Assembly: GCA_963854835.1 (NCBI GenBank)
Contig: OY978528.1
Location: 56,440,761-56,504,760 of the forward strand
Direction of reading: 5' to 3'
Length of the DNA: 64,000 bases
Source: Megamerina dolium
Taxonomy: Eukaryota; Arthropoda; Insecta; Diptera; Megamerinidae
Numbering within the stretch: position 1 is the stretch's first letter; every line of letters begins with the position of its first letter. Positions 23,071-33,000 of this stretch are shown here, in pieces. A program made the position numbers and the translations under genes. Under the pieces are notes generated by a model. It was given only the letters and a program-made list of their open reading frames with translations. It was not told where the DNA came from and did not search any database.

Positions 23071-24110
23071 GTGGGTGCCGTAGCTCAGTAGTCGTGGGTT
23101 CAATCCCCGGCTGAAGCATAACAAAATTTAATATCGAAACGATTTTTCTTTCGAACGGTACCCACCTGCCGGCAATAATTGGCAATTTTTCCGGCAGTAA
23201 CAATTTACCAAAAATGCTTCTTAAGGGGTTATATACCTTTTTCTCCAGAGAAATACAGGGTCTTTATTTATTTTTTTTAAGCATGTTAGCATTGTTTTAT
23301 TCAAATACAATACAAATTTTATTAACGTACGTGTCCTAAGTAAATTCATATAAAATTTCGAGTGAAAATTTTAATAATTGTGGAAGTTATAGTCCTTGCC
23401 GCAGAACTCCTTTTTTCAGTAGTGGCTAACGGTGAGCATGAAAACAAGGAAACGGCTCAACTGAAAAAAAAGAAGAAAAATTACGTTAGTATATAGTGTT
23501 ACCTAGTGAACGAAGGATTTTACGAAAAAATTTTTTTTACAGTTACAGTGATATTTTTTTCAAAAAAGTCGATTTTTCGAGGTCGAATAATTTAGTGTTT
23601 TGCCCAAAAAAAATAGAAAAATTTTTCGAAAATAATATTCCTTCGTTCACGAACTAGCTATTGTATATACAAACAATCCGCCAAAATTTCAAATCGATCG
23701 ATCTAGTGGTTACCGAGATATCGTGCTCACCGCAATGACCTTTTCTCAAAAATGCGATTCCGAAATAATCGCGTTTAAAGTTTTAGATGAACATCGCGCG
23801 CTATGAACGGCTGTATCTTAGGTTCTAGTGCCCCGATCTCTATGAAAAATTGTTAAAAGTATGTACATAAAAAAAAATCAATTTTTTTCGATTTTTTGAG
23901 CCAGAAAAAAGTTATTTAACCCCTTAAAAGAGCTTTGTGATAAAACAAAGTTGATATCAAGTGATGTCACACTTGAACGGTTTTGCCGTTCGGAACTGGC
24001 TTATATAAGTAGCTTCCTCTTAATGCTGTCCAACTTTAACACGCAGAATAGTACTGGAAGAGAAGCTCGGTGGTATCACAATGAGCATTTCTGGTCCTCT
24101 CAGAGAGAGG
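23071..24110 (+). mobile_element. tRNA-derived SINE interrupted by a TTAA element
   Basis: The head (23071-23220) starts GTGGGTGCCGTAGCTCAG and carries a B box GGTTCAATCCC. About 29 bases between the A box and the B box are missing compared with the copy at 24929, so its promoter is defective. The SINE breaks at TTAA (23221-23224) and resumes after the second TTAA (23924-23927) with AGAGCTTTGTGATAAAAC, continuing through TGATGTCAC, GCCGTTCGGAACTGGC and TACTGGAAGAGAAGCTCGG. The 3' end is blurred. Confidence 0.82.
23225..23923. mobile_element. 699-bp non-autonomous TTAA-flanked foldback element
   Basis: Begins GGGGTTATATACCTTTTT and ends with the complement of GGGGTTAAATAACTTTTT. Perfect TTAA duplications (23221-23224 and 23924-23927) lie on each side, while other SINE copies hold a single TTAA at this position. 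Further inverted pairs lie inside, notably GTGAACGAAGGA (23506-23517) with its exact complement at 23639-23650. It encodes no protein I recognise. TTAA duplication is the hallmark of piggyBac transposition, but the terminal GGGG differs from the CCC commonly seen in piggyBac ends, so the superfamily is inference. Confidence 0.85.
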
Positions 24111-24915
24111 GCAGCCACATAACCTAACCTACTACTAACGTAACCTACTTGTTACTTCAGTAACAAAACCCCTAATCCATTTCTGCTTCACTACGTCATA
24201 AATTTTAACTTACGGTGATTTAAAATTTGGCTTTTTCGGTCAAAAGTAGAATCATGTAATCTGAAAAATCATATGTAAAATTACATTTAGGATAGTTCTT
24301 GACTTTGGAGACATATATTAAAAATTTCCGAAAGCTGAAAAACACAAGGACCATTGTAAGACGCTATTATAAGCATTACATGGGGACGCCTGCATTGGAA
24401 ATGCTTCGCTAGAATGGGATACTAATATTATTAAAAGGTTGCGACCAACAAGAAATGATCGTTGTTAAATCAATGACAAAGAGACAGTCAGCGCCACCAG
24501 TGCAATAATTACAGAATGCCACGGCAATACTTACACGGTACTACAGTCATTATGTGCTTTTAATATGACATAGTAAACATTGTAGATTTGGTCGAGTAGA
24601 GCACAAAATCATGTTTCCACTTTTCCATATACCTCCAAAGTCTTTATTTATTGCTAAATGACGGATATTTCGGTAATTGCTGAAAATTTTCTTTTTTCCA
24701 ATTTAGGATTTATAAAGAGGAAAGTTTAAGCTTTCGAATAATATACATATATCCAAGGGTTTCTTTAGTTAGTTTCGGGTCATAATTGAAAAAACTCTAA
24801 GACTTTTTTTACATTTTTCCAACTTTGAAAATTATTTATTGTTAATTTTCTTTAGAGATTACTGTGAAGGTAGTTACATGTCGAAGTGTATACAATCTTT
24901 AACAAAATTAACGAT
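24111..24915. other. unassigned AT-rich sequence
   Basis: No gene or repeat boundary recognised between two SINE copies. Confidence 0.45.
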
Positions 24916-24928
24916 ACATCTTGTAAAT

Positions 24929-25293
24929 GTGGGTGCCGTAGCTCAGTGGTTAGTGTGTTCGCCTTCTGATCTGTAGGTCGTGGTTCAATACCCGGCTGAT
25001 GCATAACAAATTTAATATCGAAAAGATTTTTCTTTCGAACGGTACCCACCTGTCGGCAAGAAATTGGCAATTCTTCCGACAGTAACAACTTACCATGAAA
25101 AAGCTTCTTAAAGAACTCTGTGACAAAGCTCAGAAAAAGTGATGTCACAAGTGTTCTGCCGTTCGGAACCGGCTAAAATAAGTAGGTCCATTCTAATACT
25201 GTCCAAAATTTAAGACACACAACAGTAATGGAAGAGAAGCTCGGCCAATGAGCCCTTTGGGGCTTTAAGTGCCACATATTTATTTATTTTTTT
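24929..25293 (+). mobile_element. full-length tRNA-derived SINE with 13-bp target duplication
   Basis: A 365-bp retroposon. It starts GTGGGTGCCGTAGCTCAG, with A box TAGCTCAGTGG (24939-24949) and B box GGTTCAATACC (24982-24992), the internal promoter layout of RNA polymerase III. A unique body follows, ending near AGTGCCACATA plus a TTTA/T tail. It is flanked by perfect direct repeats ACATCTTGTAAAT at 24916-24928 and 25294-25306, showing target-primed insertion and a fairly recent event. It encodes no protein and would rely on LINE enzymes. The parent tRNA species is not obvious from the anticodon region. Confidence 0.93.
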
Positions 25294-25306
25294 ACATCTT
25301 GTAAAT

Positions 25307-27756
25307 CCGATGAAATTTGTTGGAGTTTTTACCTTTTTTTGTAAAATCTAAATTCCATTTTTATTAATTTATTACTTTTAATGTCTAACAACTTTTTGTT
25401 TCATAGCATGAATTTATTTTAATGTCAAATTTTTAATGCAGCAAGTATCAAAAAAATCGGGTTTTTTTTATCAATAAATAAAGCTTTTGTCTATTATGTC
25501 ATATTCATAGTACATGACGTTTTTTATTTTGTATTAACGTGAAATTATTATGATAAATATTGCCGCCATGAACTATCAGTTTGCTAATTTGATAGCCAAA
25601 TTTATAATTTCTAATAAAAGTTCAGTGTGGCAACATCTTCAAGTTCAACGCAAAATTTTGGTCGGCGCCCATTTTGGAACACGCATTTGAATCACTATTA
25701 AATCGATGTAACAAGTGTATTGAATTAGGAGGAGAATATTTCGAATAGATATACCCAAAAATTATTTGATATGTGTTTTCTAGAGGCAGCCTTAGTACAT
25801 AATTGTCGCACTTTGTTCAGTGATGTCGTCGTACGAGCGAAACATACATACTCAAGATATTCAAGTGAAACACACACGTCGTATTCAGTCTATAGCATGT
25901 TGCTTATCATATGAGTGTTCACATTGTCACTGATAACGCATAAAAAATCTCATGTGACATACACATATGGAGTCATTCTCACACATTAACATGAGAATTT
26001 ATCAGTTAGTGTATGTTGTATGATGATAACCCATACACACGAGAACATACATATGCACATATTTATAGTAGGTATATAGGCATCCAATCCAATGTGTACG
26101 TAGCTCCTTATTTTATGAGTTACAGCAAAGTTATTGTGTGTTGTTGCTGCTGCTGCTGCTGCCGATGATGATGATGAGGATGGTGAACATAAGTGATCAT
26201 TTCGTTCTCACAATCGTCAACAATAATAATAACAGCAGCTAAAAACACCAAATGATGTTATCGTGTTTTTTGTGTTGTAGGTAGATATAACCAAACGAAC
26301 GAGATGAAATGAAATGAAATTAAAGCTGAAGCTGAAAGATATAGTAGGAACCTTTACATATAGTAAATACAGTACCTACATATGTATATGAATATCATAC
26401 GTAAACATATTACAAGTATGTATGTGAGGTCCATCATTTGTTGCGGCGATGATTGGACCAACTTTCATCTGCATCTAAATACATATGAACAGAAGTAGAC
26501 CTTTACTTTTAACTTCATTTGGTGGATGGCAACATTTTAACCTCAACAAACTGATTACGTACTTAATTAATGAATTGTTTTCAGGTTTTTCATTTCGCTC
26601 ATTCGTTGAGATCTCGCTCTTGTCTTGTAAATTGTTGCGTTATCCTTTGAAGTTTGCTCAGGAAGTTTTTTTCCCCCAATGCGAAACTGATATATTTGTA
26701 ACGCAATAGTATTTTTTTTTAATAGTATATTATTTAAAATTTGCTCTTGTTATTATTGCACATATTTAATCATTGTTAATGCTGACTTTAGCAAATGTAC
26801 AATAATACTAGAAATTAGATTGGTATGTCTATGGTAATAAATATAGGTAGGTAGTCGTCTTTCAAGTAACCGCACATTTGAATATATACATACATAAGGC
26901 TTAAGGGGTAAACTTCAAAGGAAATATTCGATTCCATCTTCAATTAATGTGTGATTGATTAAGTTAGAAATTATCGCATGAAAATCATTCTCCTAAATAG
27001 GTGGAGATCCTTCCTGTAATTATTATTGAGCAACATTTCTATACCACTATCACTATCATATAATGATGATCTAATTGAAATAAGTTGCGCGCATCTAATT
27101 ACGATCAAAGTGATTATGCTGATTTTTATTCTACACTTTTCTACACATTTCTAATTATTTCCGAAGAAAATTGATTGAATAATTCGATTGATTTGATGCG
27201 ATTAAAGTATTTTGTTACCTGTACCGACATGTGCAGGTATAAAATTTATACATCTTTTTGATCAGTCCGCTGGAGCGATGATAGTTTAAAATTCATCAAG
27301 TGGTAATCACTTATTAATATCTACAGTTGCAATAATTTGACTACTGGATGATTTATTTCGATAATTAATTTTTCTTATTAATTTGATTAGATCGCGAAAT
27401 TCAATACTTTTATTTTTGCTTTTAGCAAATTGTTATTACAATAGACCGTAGCATGATACATACGATCTTTATCTGCAAGAATTTTATATGATTTAATAAA
27501 ACAAATGTTAAGAGGACGCAAGCGGCAGGAACATTACTAAGATTTTAAAATCAACTTTTCTACTTAAAAGTATTTCTAATAGAATTTGTAGGATTTCGAT
27601 TTGTAACATAATAGAAACCAGCGTTTATTTTGTTGAATTGGAATTTGCTTTGATAACAAGAAGGTAATAAAATATTGAATAATACTTCAACAACGCATTT
27701 TCATATTGAAATCTTATTATTGCAATCAACGTGCTACAAAAAATATATACTCAATA
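25307..27756. other. unassigned AT-rich sequence, microsatellites
   Basis: A CTG run followed by a GAT run (26140-26182) and short TATG runs. No gene supported; the frame at 26485-26709 has no recognisable motif. Confidence 0.5.
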
Positions 27757-28085
27757 AAATACGTGAGTTGTTTGGTGATGCAAAACGTCCTCATGAGAAT
27801 TCAATTCGTAATGTAATAAAAAAAAATTGAAAAATAGGTTCACATTTTGAATTCAGCTATTTCTACGGTGAAGAAATTCTTCTAATAAAACTTACTGATG
27901 TGGTCATGGGAGCTAAGGAATCATTGGTCCCTAGTTCTTTGAAAATGATGATAACGAAGCAATTACTGCACATAGAGAACGTTGTGATCGAATCATGAAT
28001 GAATTTTTATGGCCTGAACTTGAAGAAATTTATGCCTTTGATCTCTACTTTCAACAATATTACGTCATGTGTAATTCAACTTGTA
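27757..28085 (+). pseudogene. Tc3-like transposase fragment
   Basis: Reads IRELFGDAKRPHENSIRN at the left (helix-turn-helix/linker region). After missing sequence come FFENDDNEAIT, then MNEFLWPELEEIYAFDLYF and QQYY from the catalytic core. The usual FQQDGA block, which carries the second catalytic Asp, is altered. It belongs to the same superfamily as the pieces at 15795 and 58405 but on the plus strand. No inverted repeats seen. Confidence 0.6.
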
Positions 28086-28401
28086 AGCATATTGCATTAC
28101 AGTCCCTTTTTGGAAAGCCCATTATAATATGTAAGAAATGATAATATTTAATAATAATATTTAAAACTATATTCAAAGCCGTTCGTCTTGAAAAACCCTC
28201 GTTGTTTGTGATTACAAAGCATGATTTTAATAAATGTAATTTCATTTTGCGGGGAATTGCACAACTGGAAATTATTTTTATAAATATAAAGCTATTACAC
28301 TAAAATAGAGTCTATATGATTAGTTTTACCAGAGAATTTAATTTGCATTTTTTCACATTCTGCGCATGAGAATTCCAAGCTATGTAGTTGAAAATTGTAT
28401 A

Positions 28402-29431
28402 CCAGGTATACAAACTTAAATCCGCTGTTTGCTCGTAGATGTTGAGCATATTGAGCTATTATCGACTATGTTTGCAATTAGTAAACACCATTAGTGATTT
28501 CATACAACAACGTACATGTCTAGTTTTGTGCCAGAAAAAGAGCATATGCGGGATGCTCTACTTTTTTGTTTCAATTTGAAGAAATCTGCTGCTGAGTCGC
28601 ATCGAATGCTTGTGGAGGCCTAGGGTGACAGTGCGCTATCGGAAACCACTTGCAGAGACTGGTTTCGTCGGTTCAAAGAAGGCCATTTTGACTTGAGTGA
28701 CAAGAAAGAGTGAAAATAGCCCCAGAAAAGTCGAGGACCATGATTTGCAGGCTCTTTTGGATGAGGACGACACCCAATCGCAAAAAATGCTTGCCGAACA
28801 GTTAGGTGTTACTCAACAAGCCATTTTCATACGTTTACGAGCCATAGGGAAGGTTAAAAAATTTGGAAAATGGGTACCCCATGAACTGAACGATAGGAAG
28901 ATGGAGCGACGACAAAACACATGCGAATCTTTTTATCTTGCTAGATAAAAAAGAAAGTCGTTCTTGCATCTTGTGGTGACTTGCGATGAAAAGTGGATAT
29001 ACTTTGAGAATCCTAAAAGAAAAAAATCGTGGGTCGATCCCGGCCAACCAGCAATTTCTTCTCCAAGACCAAATCGCTTTGGACGCAAGACGATGCTGTG
29101 CGTTTGGTGGGATCGGCAGGGTGTCATCTACTACGAGCTGTTGAAACCTGGTGAAACTGTTAATGCTCACCGCTACCACCAACAAAGGAAAAAGGACTGG
29201 TTATGAACAAAGACATGAGAAGCTGATTTTCCTCCACGACAACGCCCCATCGCACACGTCAAAACTGGTCCAAAACTATTTGGACACACTCAATTGGGAG
29301 GTGCTACCTCATTCCGCTTATACACCAGACTTGGCCCCTTCTGACTATTACCTGTTTACGTCGATGAATAAATAAATTAATTTTTTGCTTTCTATGAAAA
29401 AAAATGTGCAGATTTAAGCTTGTACACCTGG
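28402..29431 (+). mobile_element. mauritiana-type mariner, deleted
   Basis: Terminal inverted repeats CCAGGTATACAAACTTAAAT (left) and the complement of CCAGGTGTACAAGCTTAAAT (right) pair over about 23 bp, flanked by TA (28400-28401, 29432-29433). At 1,030 bp it is about 250 bp short of a full mariner. The missing part corresponds to the transposase C-terminus plus a smaller internal gap. The TIR sequence closely resembles that of the Mos1 subfamily. Confidence 0.92.
28516..29372 (+). pseudogene. mauritiana-type mariner transposase pseudogene
   Basis: The start ATG at 28516 gives MSSFVPEKEHMRDALLF, very like Mos1-group proteins. A TAG interrupts after LVEA (28621-28623), the frame shifts near 28710, then ALLDEDDTQSQKMLAEQLGV and GKWVPHELNDRKMERRQNT follow. 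A second stop and frame change lies near 28945. The first catalytic Asp is in VTCDEKWIYF, the second in LHDNAPSH and the third in LAPSDYYLF, so all three are retained. An internal gap after the HRYHQQ motif removes roughly ten codons with a frame change, and the protein ends prematurely at SMNK (29372), losing about 60-70 C-terminal residues. Not functional. Confidence 0.9.
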
Positions 29432-29637
29432 TAAATGTGATTACATTTGTTAATAAACGGACCAGTTTAAGAATGGACGAAATCGGATGAAAAGCACATC
29501 TACCTCCCACACAAAAGTATATACGCACTTTGTGCACTAAAAAGTTATCAAGATGAAACTCGGTATAGTCAATTAAATTTACTAGTGAATATTTAGGTTT
29601 GGGAATCGGCAAAATCGAATGGTGGAAAATTAGATTT

Positions 29638-29762
<125 letters not shown>

Positions 29763-30534
29763 CACGAGAAAATAATGCTATGTAGCAAAGTTATGGTAGA
29801 TACGTTAATATTTACTAATGGATAGATATGATTAGAATTAATCACAAAAACGATGGACAAAATTTCAACGCCCTTTCTTGGAAACCACCATCATTATAAT
29901 GTATTATAGAATTTATATACCAAATAGTGAAATTGCCGTGACACTAAGATATGAAGAATTGCTTCTATTTTTGTTTTTTTGCACCCTTAAATATTATTTT
30001 ATGTAGAATTTTTTGGTTACCAGCCTCAACCTGGTCATTATTGCGACAATTTAATATTTTATAAAATAAATTCTTGATTTGCTGCTCTGGCATTATTTAA
30101 TTTCGAAGGACCACTATCAATTGCTACTTCTTCTACAACAGAACACTCTGAATAAAATTTCGAAATTTTATGCGGGCAATTTTATGAGCACTTGTAAATT
30201 CTTGGAATTTTAAAGTAGCATTTAGCCATAAAACTTATACATATAATATTGGTATATCCTTTGAACAAAAACCGCACTATAATTTGGCAAAACCTATTTG
30301 GGGAGACGTACAAGAGGTAGAAGAAGTGAACAGGTGTGTCATTGATGCCATAAGAGACGCCTCCACAATCCGTTAGTTATTTGCATTTGTTTTGTCCTTG
30401 TTGTAGTTGTATTTGAGCGTTTTTGCAAACCAAAAATAATAAGAAAAACGGGATAAATACATTTAAATTATGCTTATCTCTGCTTGGCGGCAAAATACAA
30501 TTGATGTTGCAAGCAAGCAGTATTTTAGGTATAT

Positions 30535-30640
30535 TGCTGCTGCTGCTGCTGCTGTTGTTGTTGTTATTATTATTTTATGCGACTGCGGTAAATTATTGCT
30601 GTTGTTATTGTTGTAGTGGTTGTTGCTGCTGCTGCTGCAG
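30535..30640. repeat. (GCT)n(GTT)n(ATT)n and GTT/GCT microsatellites
   Basis: Two neighbouring trinucleotide clusters, with long leucine or cysteine runs in translation, that do not represent a gene. Confidence 0.85.
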
Positions 30641-30857
30641 TTATTGTTATTTTGTAAACGAGCCACATAATTTGCAAATTGACTGACGGCGCTCAGTAGT
30701 TGGCGCAGACATTTTAAATTAACTTTTCGTTTCACTTGGTTAACCTGATGGTGAATATGCTTGGTGTTGACGGTGATGCGCGGCGCAGCCATATTGTATG
30801 TAAGTGTGATGACGTGCCTCAAAACTAAGGACAAACATATATGGGTACCTAGGTATA

Positions 30858-30971
<114 letters not shown>

Positions 30972-31280
30972 GTATGAACATACCTATGCTAAGGACTACT
31001 TCTTGAGTTGGTAAGATCATCAATTCAAAATTGCCGTTGGCAAAAATTGTGCAGCCATTATCATTGTATGTAGATATAGTACGTATGTATGTAGTTGCCG
31101 CCGCGATCACCTCCATCGCCACCGTCTTCATCAGCCACATTTGGTCTAACAAGATGCTCGTTTATTTAAATTACGCGCGAGTAACAAAAGAAATGTTAAA
31201 AATATATATAAATACTCGCATATATTGCATTCCAATTATCGATTCTCAGTGTTTGGTGTGGTTTTTGTGGTGCGAAATTA

Positions 31281-31317
31281 ACAACAAGAACAACAACAAC
31301 AACAACAACAACAACAA
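31281..31317. repeat. (AAC)n microsatellite
   Basis: AAC/CAA run with one AAG variant. Confidence 0.9.
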
Positions 31318-31545
31318 TCAAATGAAATTCTTAACACATTCACAAAGAGTCAGGCAGTCCGTAAAAATAGCAGTCAATCGGCCATCCAACAGCAGACAGA
31401 CCGCAAAATCAAGCAAATAAGTGACTGACCTACGGGTAAAAGGGCTGCCCAAAAAGAAACAGTAACAAAAAGAAAAGGCATCATCACTCCAATCCTTTAG
31501 CATTGTTGAATATTGTAGTAACGCTCTTGAGTCGTCAGAGCACAG

Positions 31546-31714
31546 TCAGTGTGTCGTTTACGAATAAATCATCTGCACAAACAAAATTTTGCAGACGCTT
31601 AAAGAATTTCTTTTGTTTAATACAGAATCTTCACAATGCGAGGGGTTTCACTCAAAACTTCACCCAACAATGGGTAGTCAATAACCAGCCAGTAGCAACC
31701 AACAGTAGTATAAT
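31546..31714 (+). other. exon-like segment (possible 5' UTR exon), weak
   Basis: A TCAGT Initiator-like motif at 31546-31550 is followed by GC-richer sequence. There is a possible acceptor (pyrimidine-rich, ending AATACAG at 31625) and a strong-looking donor, AAT then GTGAGT at 31715. The sequence between acceptor and donor has no tandem repeat and no recognised transposon homology. One frame stays open from 31503 to 31718 but matches nothing I know. It might be the first, untranslated exon of a host gene, or a chance arrangement. Confidence 0.2.
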
Positions 31715-32499
31715 GTGAGTACAATAGTAAGATTTGTTGTAGGTGCGTATGTAAAATGCATTGGCGGCATTTTTCGTTTGATTGGAATGCATTTATGCGG
31801 TTTTCGTTCTGATTATACCTATTATATTATTATTATTATTATTATCATTGTTTCAATGGTCGATATTGCAAAAGGTTTTATTTGATTTCCCTTCATAGGG
31901 ACAATCAAATTCTAAATGAATAATTTTATAATTTTTAATTTTGTTTTGTTGTGGGAAAAAATTCGACGAGAGCAATTGAATAAGTCTGTTTTCATAAATT
32001 AAAACTGATTGCTTCGGGTTTTCTACATTCTTTTCAAGCCGTTTAAAAAGCAAGATTTCGAATAAAAATCTGGTTCGGCGATAACCGAACGAGCAATTAC
32101 TTCGAATAATTGGACCATTGTATCAATAATGAGTAGGATTTAGACATCCAAATTGTGTACTATATACTCAATATGCCTTAAAACATAAAATTTGAATTGA
32201 AATTGATAAGCTGATCTCACTCTATCACTTTACCACTTTATTTGTATTCTATAACTAATTGAGTACACCAAAATTTTATGTTGGGAATATACGTATATCA
32301 TAAAATATTAATCCCGACAAGTGTTTACACAATAAAATCTTAATAAACGGTGTTATAATTATACAATGGATGGTGGTATTAGATCACGGATGCCCAAGAA
32401 AAAAATATTTAAAGTCAAACCTCAACAACAACGACAAAAAACAACAATAACCAACAAATATTTGTCTGAGTTGCATATATTTTTTTTATCTAGAGTCAA

Positions 32500-33000
32500 A
32501 TACATACTGTTGAAGCTAAATCAATTTCAGTGGTTAAGAAGTGATGAATTCGGTCGTACCAGAACAAGTGAAGCAGAACATTCAGGTCGCTCTAAAGAGG
32601 TCGTCATTTCAAAAATTGTCAATAAAATCCATGGAATATTGAACTATCGGAGAATGAAAGTACGTGAAGTATGGCTGAAGATACCGCGTTTGGTCACAAT
32701 TGAAAACAAACGCAATGGTGTTACCACTGCAAGGGAGTGTGCGCAACGTTATCATTCACATTGATTACCATAAAAATGGCGTAACGATCACTGACGAATA
32801 TTATTAACAGCTGTTGGAAAGATTCGACATAAATAAGCAATAATAACCCCATCCAGCATATTCCCGAGATTCAGTTCTAGGTGACTATTTCCTTTTACCA
32901 AACTTGAAGAAATGACTCCGTAGTAAGATTTTTGGGTCGAATGAAGAGGTCATCGATGAAAAAAAAAACGCCTATTCTGAGGATAACAAAATTTGAAAAC
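32500..33000 (+). pseudogene. irritans-type mariner transposase relic
   Basis: Decayed coding sequence. GRTRTSEAEHSGRSKEV (near 32550) is followed by KIVNKIHGILNYRRMKVREV and IPRLVTIENKRNGVTTAREC. After a large gap come ILHIDYHKNGVTITDEYY (about 32757-32808) and the C-terminal region YFLLPNLKK and SKIFGSNEEVIDE (about 32889-32960). The first and second catalytic blocks are missing, and stops are frequent. No inverted repeats were recognised, so the element limits are unknown. Confidence 0.7.

Noticed and set aside
24929..25003. tRNA gene call on the SINE head
   Set aside because: A and B boxes are present, but the cloverleaf is incomplete, the sequence recurs with a shared body, and target duplications show a retroposon.
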